DNA from: Alteribacter aurantiacus DSM 18675
GTDB lineage: Bacteria > Bacillota > Bacilli > Bacillales > Salisediminibacteriaceae
Direction of reading: 5' to 3'
NCBI RefSeq assembly: GCF_000429705.1
Contig: NZ_KE386941.1
Span: 248,001 to 312,000 of the forward strand
DNA: 64,000 nucleotides
Shown here: piece after piece, positions 1 to 8,406 of the stretch
How the letters are laid out: each line of letters opens with the position of its first letter
How positions within the stretch are numbered: the first letter of the stretch is position 1
Notes under the pieces: generated by a model
Database searches by the model: none
Told to the model about the DNA's origin: nothing
What the model saw: only the letters and a program-made list of their open reading frames with translations
Made by a program: the position numbers and the translations under genes

Positions 1-868
1 TCACTAGAATGTTTCCCGGATGAGGGTCGGCATGAAACATTCCATCGTCCAATAATTGATCCATGAAGAATTGAAAAACCCGCTCTGCCAATTGTTTTTG
101 GTTGATGTTATTCTTTTTTAGAAAAGATGTATTATTCATTTTTTCAGCATCAATCCACTCCATCACGAGGACTCGGCGGGTTGAGAAATCTTCATAGTAG
201 TGAGGGATATACAAGTTTTCATTATCATGAAAGCGTTTCTTGAAATAAACCCCGTTTTTAAGCTCTTTTGAGAAGTTCAGTTCGTCTCCCATGACTCTTA
301 CAAGCTCTGTGTGGAGAGATTTTAAGTCCGCTTGCTTACCGAACTTCGTAAACCTTTTCGCAATCCATAGAACGATTCGTAGAGCTTTAAAGTCGGTTTT
401 GAATATCTTCTCGATATTATGGCGCTGGATTTTTATGGCTACATCTTCGCCATTGTGTAGTCGGCCTTTATACACTTCTCCGATAGAAGCAGAGGCCACT
501 GGTTGGTCACTGATCGACTCGAGCCAATCCCCGATATTTCTGCCCCATTCCTTTTCGAGGATTTGCCTGGAGATTCTGGCAGGGACCGGTGGGACCCGAT
601 CAATTAAATCCTCCAATTCCTTTAGAAAAACCTCAGGGAAAAGATCAGCTCTAGAACTTAAGAATTGTCCGGCTTTAATCATTAACCCTTCAAGTTTGAT
701 TGCTTTGTATCGGTATTCCGACGCCTGGTTTTGGAGGAGTTTTTCCCATTTTTCTTTTGTTTCTGCATCCCAGTGGGGGTTGCGTTTGTTAAAGAAATAG
801 AGCTGTGTTAAAAACTTAATAAACATTGTGACAATTACAGTAATGCGGTAGAGTGAATTGTTCTTCAT
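1..868 (-). CDS. AarF/UbiB (ABC1) family kinase-like protein, partial
   Basis: The reverse strand encodes at least 289 residues; the 3' end lies beyond the left edge. The ATG at 868 follows GGAGGTCGTCT. An N-terminal hydrophobic stretch is followed by the family KxGQ motif (IKAGQ, about residue 65), an Ala-rich loop (ASASIGEV), a VAIKIQR lysine motif and the catalytic HADPHPGNI signature at the truncated end. ABC1/ADCK/UbiB proteins are atypical kinase-like ATPases linked to quinone biosynthesis and membrane lipid homeostasis. Bacilli use menaquinone, so the precise substrate is unknown. It is transcribed alone, in the same direction as treP, but a terminator separates them. Family assignment is firm; function is inferred. 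Confidence 0.85.
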   Translation of the reverse strand, partial: MKNNSLYRITVIVTMFIKFLTQLYFFNKRNPHWDAETKEKWEKLLQNQASEYRYKAIKLEGLMIKAGQFLSSRADLFPEVFLKELEDLIDRVPPVPARISRQILEKEWGRNIGDWLESISDQPVASASIGEVYKGRLHNGEDVAIKIQRHNIEKIFKTDFKALRIVLWIAKRFTKFGKQADLKSLHTELVRVMGDELNFSKELKNGVYFKKRFHDNENLYIPHYYEDFSTRRVLVMEWIDAEKMNNTSFLKKNNINQKQLAERVFQFFMDQLLDDGMFHADPHPGNILV

Positions 869-1170
869 AGACGACCTCCTGACTGCCGACACATTGGCTA
901 AAGCTACCTATTCCCTCAATCCCCTCGAAATATGTCATGGATTTTGTGTCCATTTTAATCACCCAATTAGGTTATCCAAACAAGCCCAAAACAAGTATGA
1001 CATTCAATAATTCAGTCAATGACACAGAAGTCAATTCGTGAGGCTCCGCTGCACACGATCCGATGCTGCCGGCGAAGTGTTACGAAGGGCTACTTCTAGT
1101 GGAAAGGAGAAGCGAGGCATAAACAGGTTAGGGTAACATTTAAACATGTTAGTAATTGAACGACAAACAA
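869..1170. other. Intergenic stretch without a recognised gene
   Basis: About 300 bases between the treP terminator and the AarF-like gene. It includes a G+C-richer patch (about 1040-1120) unlike the AT-rich flanks. I see no ORF with a ribosome binding site and no convincing RNA structure. It must hold the promoter of the AarF-like gene. Confidence 0.4.
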
Positions 1171-1207
1171 AACAAGCATCCAGCCTTCAAAAGACTGGAT
1201 GCTTGTT
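1171..1207 (-). terminator. Intrinsic terminator of treP
   Basis: A 13-bp perfect inverted repeat (AACAAGCATCCAG / CTGGATGCTTGTT) sits 8 bases after the treP stop. It is followed on the reverse strand by a T-rich stretch (TTGTTTTGTTTG overlapping the stem end). Confidence 0.8.
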
Positions 1208-1214
1208 ATCATTT

Positions 1215-2630
1215 TTATACTTTTTCCTTTGTAACGAACTTCGCGTATAAGAACGTTAGAACAAAGGGAACAGCGACTGCAATAATCATACCGATAAAGA
1301 AAGAGAGCCAAAAGTCCGGAATGATGGAGAGAATACCAGGCAAACCACCGATTCCGATTGAGTTTGCAAGTACACCATTCATGGTAATGAACATACCTGC
1401 TACAGATGCCCCGATAATCGCACAGATAAACGGGAACTTGTAACGAAGGTTTACCCCAAATAATGCAGGTTCCGTGACACCAAGGTAAGCTGAAACAGAA
1501 GATGTAAGGGACAAACCACGCATGTTTTCATTACGCGTAGCGAACATGATCGCAAGTGCTGCGGAACCTTGTGCAATGTTTGATAGAGCAAGGATTGGCC
1601 ATAAGAACGTTCCGTTACCAGTTCCAACAAGTTGTAAGTCTACTGCAAGGAATGCGTGGTGCATACCTGTAATAACGAGGGGTGCATATACAGCACCGTA
1701 TAACAGACCGCCGATAGCAGGGAGAGTGGAGAATAACCATACAAATCCACCTGTAATGCCGTTTGCAATCGTAAATGTTACTGGACCGATAATGATAAAC
1801 GCCAAGAAACCGGTAACGAGTAGGGCAACAGGTGCGACCACAAGCATTTGAATGGAATCCGGTACGCGTTTTCTTAAAGAAATATCAATCTTAGCTAGAA
1901 CCCAAGCAGATACAAGTACAGGTAAGACTTGTCCTTGATAACCGATGGCTTCAACACTAAATCCGAACAAATTCCATGTAGGCACGTTTCCTTCCGCACT
2001 CGCGTCGGCATAGGACCAAGCATTAAGGAGATCCGGGTGAACGAGAATCAAACCTAAAACGATACCTAACAGCTCGCTACCCCCAAACCGCTTGACTGCC
2101 GACCAACCAATCAAAGCGGGTAAGAACACGAAGGCGGCACTGGCGATGATATTAATCATCTCTGCAATTCCTGCCCATTGTGGGAAGCGTTCAACAACCG
2201 ATTCGGCGAAGAAAATGCCTTCACCAGTGAGGATGTTGTTAATTCCGAGAAGAAGACCAGCCGTTACAATTGCCGGTAAGATCGGGATAAAGATATCGGC
2301 AAGCATCTTTACGCCCCGTTGCAACCAATTTTGTTTGGATGCAGAGGCTTCCTTTACATCTTCTTTCGAGGACTCGCCAATTCCGGTCATGGCAACCATT
2401 TCTTTGTAAACCTTATCAACTGTTCCTTGACCGATAATGACTTGGAACTGTCCGTTCGTCGAGAAAGAGCCTTTTACAATATCGATGCTTTCCAATTTTT
2501 CTGAATCCACCTTGGATTCGTCTTTTAAAGACATTCGTAGTCTTGTTACACAATGTGTGGCTTTTTCAATGTTCTCTTCGCCACCTATGGCTTCGAGTAT
2601 TTCTTTAACCTGCTTTTCGTATTGAGCCAT
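1215..2630 (-). CDS. treP: PTS trehalose-specific EIIBC component
   Basis: 471 residues, about the length of B. subtilis TreP. The N-terminal EIIB domain (1-90) has the phosphorylated Cys in THCVTRLR (Cys27), followed by a linker (about 90-105) and a multi-spanning EIIC domain (about 107-465). The EIIC carries GMHHAFLAVDLQ and GVTEPALFGVNLR, typical of the sucrose/trehalose branch. It imports and phosphorylates trehalose to trehalose 6-phosphate, and there is no EIIA domain, so a glucose-type EIIA must act in trans. The start follows AAGGAGGATGCAAG. Two perfect or near-perfect TreR-type operators upstream support trehalose rather than sucrose. Unusually, treA and treR are not adjacent: the gene stands alone between terminators. 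Confidence 0.9.
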   Translation of the reverse strand: MAQYEKQVKEILEAIGGEENIEKATHCVTRLRMSLKDESKVDSEKLESIDIVKGSFSTNGQFQVIIGQGTVDKVYKEMVAMTGIGESSKEDVKEASASKQNWLQRGVKMLADIFIPILPAIVTAGLLLGINNILTGEGIFFAESVVERFPQWAGIAEMINIIASAAFVFLPALIGWSAVKRFGGSELLGIVLGLILVHPDLLNAWSYADASAEGNVPTWNLFGFSVEAIGYQGQVLPVLVSAWVLAKIDISLRKRVPDSIQMLVVAPVALLVTGFLAFIIIGPVTFTIANGITGGFVWLFSTLPAIGGLLYGAVYAPLVITGMHHAFLAVDLQLVGTGNGTFLWPILALSNIAQGSAALAIMFATRNENMRGLSLTSSVSAYLGVTEPALFGVNLRYKFPFICAIIGASVAGMFITMNGVLANSIGIGGLPGILSIIPDFWLSFFIGMIIAVAVPFVLTFLYAKFVTKEKV

Positions 2631-2758
2631 CTTGCATCCTCCTTAAAAACAAAAATATATGGATCGATTGAAGTAAAAGGAAATAAAGTAATCGTTTTCA
2701 TAAGCGAGGTTAACAGAACCTGTTTGATAGAATTCCCTACGTTGGAACGATTATGAGC

Positions 2759-2779
2759 AAAAAAAGGACTCGCTCCTTT
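2759..2779 (-). terminator. Possible weak attenuator hairpin in the treP leader
   Basis: On the reverse strand, AAAGGA-GCGAG-TCCTTT is followed by seven Ts, about 70 bases downstream of the predicted transcript start and 130 bases before treP. The 6-bp stem is short, so efficient termination is uncertain. Confidence 0.3.
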
Positions 2780-2826
2780 ATACCTCTGAACTTGCCTTGT
2801 TAAACCAGTTATGTGTTATAGAATTA

Positions 2827-2877
2827 TTGTATATACAAGTTTCTTAACTCGATTCTTATTTTATCTTGTATATACAC
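2827..2877 (-). promoter_or_regulatory. Two TreR-type operators upstream of treP
   Basis: TTGTATATACAA (2827-2838) is a perfect palindrome and TTGTATATACAC (2866-2877) differs at one base. B. subtilis TreR binds tandem palindromes of this form in front of treP. The distal copy lies in the promoter spacer and the proximal copy lies just downstream of the predicted start point, which fits steric repression relieved by trehalose 6-phosphate. Confidence 0.75.
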
Positions 2878-2886
2878 CTATTGCAA
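2858..2886 (-). promoter_or_regulatory. Sigma-A promoter of treP
   Basis: Reverse strand: TTGCAA (-35, 2881-2886), a 17-base spacer and TAAAAT (-10, 2858-2863). The spacer contains the distal TreR-type operator. Confidence 0.65.
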
Positions 2887-2896
2887 GCGTTTTAAT
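2881..2896. promoter_or_regulatory. cre-like box overlapping the treP -35 element
   Basis: TTGCAAGCGTTTTAAT matches the catabolite-responsive consensus WTGNAANCGNWNNCWW at all but one fixed position. Its overlap with the -35 hexamer predicts CcpA repression. Confidence 0.55.
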
Positions 2897-2960
2897 TTCA
2901 TTTTTCGACAAAAATTTTATTTCCTTCTCAAAAGTTGATTAATCAAGGCTTTCGGCCATG

Positions 2961-3005
2961 AAAAAGGGTGAAAACAAAGCAGTTTATCGCCTCATTTTCA
3001 CCCTT
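2961..3005 (-). terminator. Intrinsic terminator of the GntR-ABC operon
   Basis: AAGGGTGAAAA pairs with TTTTCACCCTT around a 20-base loop. On the reverse strand the stem is followed by TTTTT. It lies immediately downstream of the permease stop. Confidence 0.75.
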
Positions 3006-3010
3006 GACGG

Positions 3011-4003
3011 TTATTTGTTTTTTACGGTCACATTCATACTGAGCAATCGTCTTGAAAGTAAGTAACTAAACAAGGCAAAGACCAAGAAGCCAATCCAATA
3101 AGCGATAACTTGAAGGTCCGTCATTCCCCATGGGACTATGGCAGAGATAAGCATGCCCCCAAGCAAGGCGAAGCAGACAACAATTCCCACTAAGAAGACC
3201 GGCTGCAACTGTTTGAAGAGGAGAAACTCGCCATTGTGTTCAACTTTATTTCTTTGGTATAAGAAGTATCCGATAGCGAGTGTTGCGATTGTCCATGGGA
3301 GGGCTACCAATAGTGGGTTAACTAAACTTTGGTCCTGCTGATTTAAGAAAGGGAATAGCAATGGTGCTGCATATAAGATCCACTCCGGTGGCTCCCAGTT
3401 AAATCTGAAGTGAAGGTCAAATCCGTATCCTAGAAGTACAAATAGTCCGAATGGGAAGATCGCGAATATAAAGGTCAGAACAACCTGGGAGATCATTTCT
3501 CCGGCAATCGTCCCAATAAACATAGCAAAAGAGAAAAATAACACATATCCAATGAGTGGAGTTAAAAACAGTTCTGTAAGTGAAAACCACTGCAGTCGGT
3601 AAGCATATTCAGATGTGAATAGAATTAAATAGGCAGTAAAGAAAGTTACTGTATGAATAACAGAAATGCTTAACGCACCATAAATCCATTTAGCCAAATA
3701 CATATCCCCTCGTTTAAAAGGAAGGGAAAAGGTAAAGTCGTTTCGTCTCGTATTTCTTTCAATTCCGATCAATAGACCAGCTAAAATTGCTGTTGCTATA
3801 AGGACAAAGAAAGGAAGAGATCCACCGATGAACAATCGGTATATGTCATATTCGGTTGCGCTATAAAAGTGTGGGTATTCACGCCAGTTTTCTATGGCGA
3901 TCATCGTCTGGAATGGTAGGTGGATAACAAAAATGATAGTGAGAATCCAAATGAGCATTTTAGACTGTTTATAATTTTGTATCCACAGTGCTTTATGAAA
4001 CAA
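3011..4003 (-). CDS. ABC-2 type transporter permease subunit
   Basis: 330 residues. A TTG start lies eight bases after GGAGG. About seven strongly hydrophobic segments (the first near 17-36, others near 55-80, 105-130, 145-190, 240-300) and the lack of a nucleotide-binding domain mark it as the membrane subunit of an ABC-2 type transporter. It overlaps the ATPase gene by 11 bases and is the last gene of a GntR-ATPase-permease operon like B. subtilis ytrABC. Such systems respond to cell-wall or membrane stress; the substrate here is unknown. Confidence 0.75.
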   Translation of the reverse strand: MFHKALWIQNYKQSKMLIWILTIIFVIHLPFQTMIAIENWREYPHFYSATEYDIYRLFIGGSLPFFVLIATAILAGLLIGIERNTRRNDFTFSLPFKRGDMYLAKWIYGALSISVIHTVTFFTAYLILFTSEYAYRLQWFSLTELFLTPLIGYVLFFSFAMFIGTIAGEMISQVVLTFIFAIFPFGLFVLLGYGFDLHFRFNWEPPEWILYAAPLLFPFLNQQDQSLVNPLLVALPWTIATLAIGYFLYQRNKVEHNGEFLLFKQLQPVFLVGIVVCFALLGGMLISAIVPWGMTDLQVIAYWIGFLVFALFSYLLSRRLLSMNVTVKNK

Positions 4004-4868
4004 ATTCTTCTCCTCCTAACTTTGCCACAAAAACGTCTTCTAGACTCATAGTGAGTTCTTCGAAAAGAAGCGGATTTTCATTTTTTATTGCAGCCTCGAC
4101 GCCAGTACTCTCATTAGGAATAATAATTGTATATACGCGTCCCGTTTGGTTTAGGATGTTAACCTGACTTTCGATCTCTTTTGGCATGTATTGGGAGAAG
4201 ACTACTTGAACTTTCTTGTACATGCTTTTCATTTCATCAAGTTCATAATGGCTGTCTACTTTTCCATCTTTAATCATAATAATATCATTGGCCATAAACT
4301 CAAGTTCATCAAGGCGGTGAGATGAAATGATGACAGAAACGTCACTTAAAGCTACTTCTTCTACTAGAATTTTAAGTACGCGCCTTTTCACAATCACATC
4401 AAGGCCGTCCGTTGGCTCATCTAAAATAATGTAGCGAGCTTTGGTCGAGAAAGCTACAACGAGAGAGAAGAGGGCCTTCATTCCCTTTGAATAATTACCG
4501 ATTTTTTTTGTTGGCGGCAGTGAGAAGCGATCCATGAGATCATTGAAGTATTTTTCCTCAAAACGTGGATAAACGGCTTTATAAAGTTTGACAAGCTCTT
4601 TTGTAGAGTAACTTTTCAACGCTTCCGATGAATCTGGTACAAATATGACATCTTGTTTTGTTTCGGGATGTTTATATATGCTCTTTCCGTCGATCTTTAC
4701 ATCCCCATGGCTTGGATCGAGTATGCCTACGAGTGTACGTAGCAATGTTGTTTTTCCGGCACCGTTCCTTCCGATAATCCCTACGATATTTCCAGGTTTA
4801 ATGTCGAATGTAATATCTTTTAATACTTGGTGTTGGTGAATGCGTTTGGAAACCTGTTCAACTTTCAC
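3993..4868 (-). CDS. ABC transporter ATP-binding protein (YtrB-like)
   Basis: 291 residues from a GTG start placed eight bases after GGAGG. An upstream in-frame ATG at 4892 lacks that spacing and lies inside the regulator gene. It has a Walker A motif (GRNGAGKTT), a degenerate signature (NYSKGMKA), Walker B (YIILDEPTDGLD) and the switch His (SSHRLDE). The C-terminal 80 residues are a variable accessory region. It overlaps the regulator by 11 bases upstream and the permease by 11 bases downstream, so translation is probably coupled. It energises the adjacent permease. Confidence 0.8.
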   Translation of the reverse strand: MKVEQVSKRIHQHQVLKDITFDIKPGNIVGIIGRNGAGKTTLLRTLVGILDPSHGDVKIDGKSIYKHPETKQDVIFVPDSSEALKSYSTKELVKLYKAVYPRFEEKYFNDLMDRFSLPPTKKIGNYSKGMKALFSLVVAFSTKARYIILDEPTDGLDVIVKRRVLKILVEEVALSDVSVIISSHRLDELEFMANDIIMIKDGKVDSHYELDEMKSMYKKVQVVFSQYMPKEIESQVNILNQTGRVYTIIIPNESTGVEAAIKNENPLLFEELTMSLEDVFVAKLGGEEFVS

Positions 4869-5253
4869 GCTTTTCTCCTCCGATCTGCTCATAAAATTGG
4901 CTCATCCATTTCTCTATCTCTTCGCGTTCAATGCCAACGTAATGGCTATCAATAACCACTTTTTTCAACGCTTGCTTAAGCGAATCGACCTTTCTTGGGT
5001 CGTGTGTATATTGATAGTCTTCTGCAATGAATGTTCCTCTCCCACGTATGGTCATAATCACACCTTGACGTTCCAGTTCTTTGTACGCCTTACTAACCGT
5101 GTTTGGGTTGATTACAATTTGTGCACTCAGTTCCCTCACAGAGGGAAGCTTTTCATTTGGGGTGAGAATCCCTTTTGCACACATCTCTTTTACTTGCTGA
5201 ATGATCTGTTCATAAAGGGGGATATTCTTCTTTGGATCTATGTTAAAGTACAT
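4858..5253 (-). CDS. GntR-family transcriptional regulator, YtrA subfamily
   Basis: 131 residues, the typical short length of YtrA-type regulators. The N-terminal winged helix-turn-helix (about 10-75; LPSVRELSAQ and NPNTVSKAYKELE) is followed by only about 50 helical residues, without a UTRA or FadR ligand domain. It heads an operon with ABC ATPase and permease genes. A 25-bp inverted repeat lies 39 bases upstream of its start, so autorepression of the whole operon is likely. Confidence 0.85.
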   Translation of the reverse strand: MYFNIDPKKNIPLYEQIIQQVKEMCAKGILTPNEKLPSVRELSAQIVINPNTVSKAYKELERQGVIMTIRGRGTFIAEDYQYTHDPRKVDSLKQALKKVVIDSHYVGIEREEIEKWMSQFYEQIGGEKRES

Positions 5254-5291
5254 CGGTTCACCACCTTTATTTGTATGATATGCGTGTGATG

Positions 5292-5316
5292 TGTGTATTA
5301 TTAGTAGTAGTACACA
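5292..5316 (-). promoter_or_regulatory. Inverted-repeat operator candidate for the YtrA-type regulator
   Basis: TGTGTA and TACACA form the ends of a 25-base imperfect palindrome whose centre is TTATTAGTAGTAG. Its position just upstream of the regulator gene fits the autoregulation usual for YtrA-type operons. Binding is inferred. Confidence 0.45.
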
Positions 5317-5439
5317 ATTAGTCTAAACCGTAAGGAAACCTTTGTCAATGTTTTCCGTCCCATCACCCACCTATAAAGAAGGAATTACTTAAGGTTATAT
5401 AGAAACAGCTATAGTGAAGAATCGAAGGGGGAGCAGAGA

Positions 5440-6324
5440 ATGGGAAGAAAGGTTTTGGTACTTGGAGGAACGCGCTTTTTTGGTAAAAGGCTTGTTGAGA
5501 AGCTTATTGAAAATGGAGACCATGTAACCGTTGCGACAAGGGGAAAGCAAGAGGATTCGTTCGGAGATAAGGTTGAACGGGTGAAAGTGAATCGTTCGGA
5601 CAGGGGGTCAATGGAAGGCGCTTTTGAAGGCACACGCTGGGACCTCATTTACGATCAAATTTGCTTTTCACCAAGTGATGCAAAACTGGCTTGTGACGTT
5701 TTTAAGGAGCGAACCAAACACTTCGTTCTAACATCAACGTTATCTGTATACGCCTTTGACGAGAAGGAGCGAAAAGAAGAAAAAGATTTCGATCCTTATA
5801 CATATGAAATCAAGATGGGAACCAAAGAGGATTTTAGTTATGGTGAAGGGAAGCGTTTAGCTGAGGCGGTCTTCTTCCAGCAAGCGAGTTTTCCTGTTAC
5901 AGCTGTACGCCCTCCTATTGTCTTGGGAGAGGATGATTATACGGAGCGGTTGCATTTTCACCTTTCAAAAGTGAAGAAACATGAGCCTGTTCATATTTCA
6001 AACAAAGATACGAAATTATCATTTGTAGAAGCTGGTGATCTTGCAACTTTTTTGTTTTGGATAGGTTCGCATAATCTTTTTGGACCAGTGAACGCTTCCT
6101 CCCCCGATCAAGTAAGTCTTTTAGAGTTGATGACCATGATAGAAGAGGTGATAGGTGTAAAAGCGATTATTTCGGAACCAGACTCACCTCAAAATCAATC
6201 GCCTTTTAATTTTCCGAAATCAGCCTATCAAGATGTTTCATTAGCTGAGGCATCGGGCTACTCTTTTATGCCATTAACGGATTGGTTGCCTACATTAATC
6301 GAGAAGCTTCATCAAAAAAAGTGA
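5440..6324 (+). CDS. Atypical short-chain dehydrogenase/NAD-dependent epimerase-like protein
   Basis: 294 residues after a GGGGGAGCAGAGA ribosome site. The N-terminal Rossmann fold has GGTRFFGKRL, the GGTRF-type nucleotide motif of atypical SDRs, instead of the classical GxxGxxG. There is a Ser/Thr-rich strand (VLTSTLSVY) and a YGEGK candidate for the YxxxK catalytic pair (about residues 138-142). The C-terminal half resembles nucleotide-sugar epimerase relatives. Substrate unknown. It is monocistronic and ends in a strong terminator that overlaps the convergent acetyltransferase gene. Confidence 0.75.
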   Translation: MGRKVLVLGGTRFFGKRLVEKLIENGDHVTVATRGKQEDSFGDKVERVKVNRSDRGSMEGAFEGTRWDLIYDQICFSPSDAKLACDVFKERTKHFVLTSTLSVYAFDEKERKEEKDFDPYTYEIKMGTKEDFSYGEGKRLAEAVFFQQASFPVTAVRPPIVLGEDDYTERLHFHLSKVKKHEPVHISNKDTKLSFVEAGDLATFLFWIGSHNLFGPVNASSPDQVSLLELMTMIEEVIGVKAIISEPDSPQNQSPFNFPKSAYQDVSLAEASGYSFMPLTDWLPTLIEKLHQKK

Positions 6325-6334
6325 ACATGATGGG

Positions 6335-6367
6335 GAAGAGTCGTATAGTCACGACTCTTCCTCTTTT
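6335..6367 (+). terminator. Intrinsic terminator after the SDR gene
   Basis: A perfect 10-bp stem GAAGAGTCGT / ACGACTCTTC with a 6-base loop, followed by CTCTTTTTT. It overlaps the last codons of the convergent elaA-like gene. Confidence 0.8.
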
Positions 6368-6801
6368 TTATATAGCATTTCAACATGAGGAATGCCATCC
6401 TCTAAATATAGATCGGAAATTGGTTTGAAACCATGAGATTCATAGAAATGTTGAATGTATTCTTGGGCGGAAAGTTCAATCATCGTGGCTTTTTTCTCTG
6501 TTAGAATGAACGACATGGCGCGGGACATTAATTCATTTCCGAGCCCTCTTTGGCGGAAGCTTTTGTTTACAATTACCCTCCCAATTCGATAGGAACGGTG
6601 ACTATTACCTGGTGGGATGATCCTCAAGTAACCGGCTATTTCTTTATTTTCTTTTTTAAAAAGATGAAAAGAATTGAAATCGATGTTATCCAACTCTGGG
6701 TAAGAACAGTTTTGCTCGACCACAAAGACATCAACTCGTTCTTTTAAAATAGCATATAGTTCTACCGTATCTAGTTCATCAAAGCGTTTGAGGTGCCACA
6801 T
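6349..6801 (-). CDS. elaA: GNAT family N-acetyltransferase, ElaA type
   Basis: 150 residues. The ATG at 6801 is preferred over a TTG one codon upstream because of its distance from AAAGGATG. Family landmarks are VFVVEQNC near the N terminus, the acetyl-CoA pyrophosphate loop (RQRGLGNELM, about 85-95), AQEYIQHFYESHGF and the EDGIPHVEM end, all typical of ElaA proteins. ElaA acetyltransferases are widespread, and their physiological substrate is unsettled. Monocistronic and convergent with the SDR gene. Confidence 0.82.
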   Translation of the reverse strand: MWHLKRFDELDTVELYAILKERVDVFVVEQNCSYPELDNIDFNSFHLFKKENKEIAGYLRIIPPGNSHRSYRIGRVIVNKSFRQRGLGNELMSRAMSFILTEKKATMIELSAQEYIQHFYESHGFKPISDLYLEDGIPHVEMLYKKEEES

Positions 6802-7035
6802 CAATCATTCATCCTTTCTTTGTTCATCCATTTCTATTTCGGATTCAATCGGGGTGAAGATATTCATCTTTACTTACTAAAATTACTTAAGGCGTAGGTC
6901 TTTGGTAAGTCCTTTCTGACTGTTTAGCATTATATAGAATGAGGAGTAGACGAGCTTTTTTCTATTAAATCATGCAAGCACTCTTTTTGGTATATAAAAT
7001 TTGTCTACTCCATAATAAATGTGAGGGGAATGTAA

Positions 7036-7224
7036 ATGCGTGAGCACACAGAATGTGTGTATTGTGGTAGACCGATTGAACAATTTGAAATTGAATTGTT
7101 TAAAAGTGGTGATCATGGTGAACCGGAATGTAAAAGTGACGAATGCGCAGAACTTCGTATGAACGGAATTCAATCCGACGATGATCCTGAGAATCTTGAG
7201 GATGAGAGTGGGGGGGAAGAATAA
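7036..7224 (+). CDS. Small Cys-rich acidic protein of unknown function
   Basis: 62 residues after GAGGGGAATGTAA. It has CVYCG near the N terminus and two further Cys (CKSDEC) about 25 residues on, forming a plausible CxxC-x(n)-CxxxxC metal site. The C terminus is very acidic. Its stop codon overlaps the start of the downstream amidase gene (TAATG), so the two are translationally coupled. I do not recognise the family. Confidence 0.6.
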   Translation: MREHTECVYCGRPIEQFEIELFKSGDHGEPECKSDECAELRMNGIQSDDDPENLEDESGGEE

Positions 7225-8287
7225 TGGTATTACCTATTGGTTTAGGGCGACCGGTCCGTGTGTTTATCGATCCCGGTCATGGGGGGAGTGATCCCGGTGC
7301 TATTGGCAACGGGTTACGAGAGAAAGATTTATGTTTGAGTACGGCATTGGTGCTAAGAGATATGCTTCAATCAGAGTACCAAAACGTAGAAGTAAGATTG
7401 AGCCGTCAGACCGATGTGTTTGTAAGCTTGGCCGCTAGATCTCAAGCGGCTAACAGTTGGAATGCAGACTTGTTTGTGTCGATCCATTATAACGCTGCGA
7501 CTGCTGCCGCTCGTGGTTTTGAAACATTCCGTTTTACAAATGCACCAGCACGAACACGACAAATTCATCAAGAAATGCACAGAGTGATGTACAACCAAGC
7601 GTGGAGAGGTAGAACGCCTGATCGAGGATAAAAACAGCAGGATTTGCTGTGTTGCGTAATACGAACATGGCTGCAGTTTTAACAGAAGGTGGGTTTGTGA
7701 CCAACACACAAGATGCTTACTTGTTACGCTCTTCCGCTTTTATTAGAGAAGCAGCGAGAGCCCATGCAGACGCAATTGCCGCCATCTTCTCAATTGTGCA
7801 AAGAAGAAGTTCAGGTGGATCTGGTGGTTCAGGCGGTAGCGGGAATACGTGGACAGGTCAAGTATTACGAAATGGCGACCGGGGTCCTTTAGTGAGGAGC
7901 CTGCAGGAGCAGTTACTAAACTTGGGGTATAATCTTGGTTCTTTTGGTGCTGATGGAATCTTCGGTAATGTAACTGAAAATGTTGTACGTGAGGTGCAAC
8001 GAAACGCAGGTATTTCTGTTGATGGTGTAGCTGGGCCCCAAACGTACCAGGAGATTCGAAATGCTAGACCATCTGGCTTGCTTGTGATTGTAGATGTTGA
8101 CACGTTAAATGTAAGGAACCTCCCTTCCTGGGAAGCAAGTGCCCTTGCAGGTACCGTTCGTCGTGGGGAAGCATTTACCGTAGTGGATCGAGTGAGCGTT
8201 CCAGGTAGCTCTACAGACATGTACCGTCTGAAAAGCGGCCTTTATATTACTGCGAGTGATGCATTCGTACGTACTCGTTCCACCTAG
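7224..8287 (+). pseudogene. N-acetylmuramoyl-L-alanine amidase with peptidoglycan-binding domain, frameshifted
   Basis: The first frame (7224-7631) encodes the start of an Amidase_3 domain: DPGHGGSDPG with the first zinc His, REKD with the zinc Glu, and SIHYNA with the second zinc His. It stops at TAA after DRG. The second frame continues without a gap in homology: KTAGFAVLR, then TEGGF with the catalytic Glu, a Gly/Ser linker, a PG_binding_1 domain (NGDRGPLVRSLQ to GVAGPQTYQ) and an SH3-like tail. One A missing in GGATAAAAA (near 7628) would explain the break, since GGAATAAAAA restores a single reading frame. As written, the N-terminal product lacks its catalytic Glu. A sequencing error in an A-run is possible. 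No slippery heptamer precedes the stop. Confidence 0.8.
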
Positions 8288-8332
8288 TTCATTTTTGGCG
8301 GCCTTTAGATAAGGGCAGCTTGTTTTTTATTT

Positions 8333-8348
8333 ACGTAAACGTTTTCTT
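8333..8348. promoter_or_regulatory. cre-like box upstream of the alpha-glucosidase gene
   Basis: ACGTAAACGTTTTCTT fits WTGNAANCGNWNNCWW with one mismatch. It lies about 60 bases before the start codon, consistent with CcpA repression. Confidence 0.5.
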
Positions 8349-8406
8349 TACCTCTACGTTTTCCTGTGGTAAAAATGGAGTAACTTGCCATAAGGGGGAA
8401 ATTGAT

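Noticed and set aside
7600..7660. Programmed frameshift in the amidase gene
   Set aside because: The bases before the stop (GATCGAGGATAA) contain no slippery heptamer and no upstream Shine-Dalgarno-like stimulator; a one-base deletion is simpler.
8320..8406. N-terminal extension of the oligo-1,6-glucosidase
   Set aside because: No homology or ribosome site; the TTG at 8407 is preceded by AAGGGGG and gives the family length.
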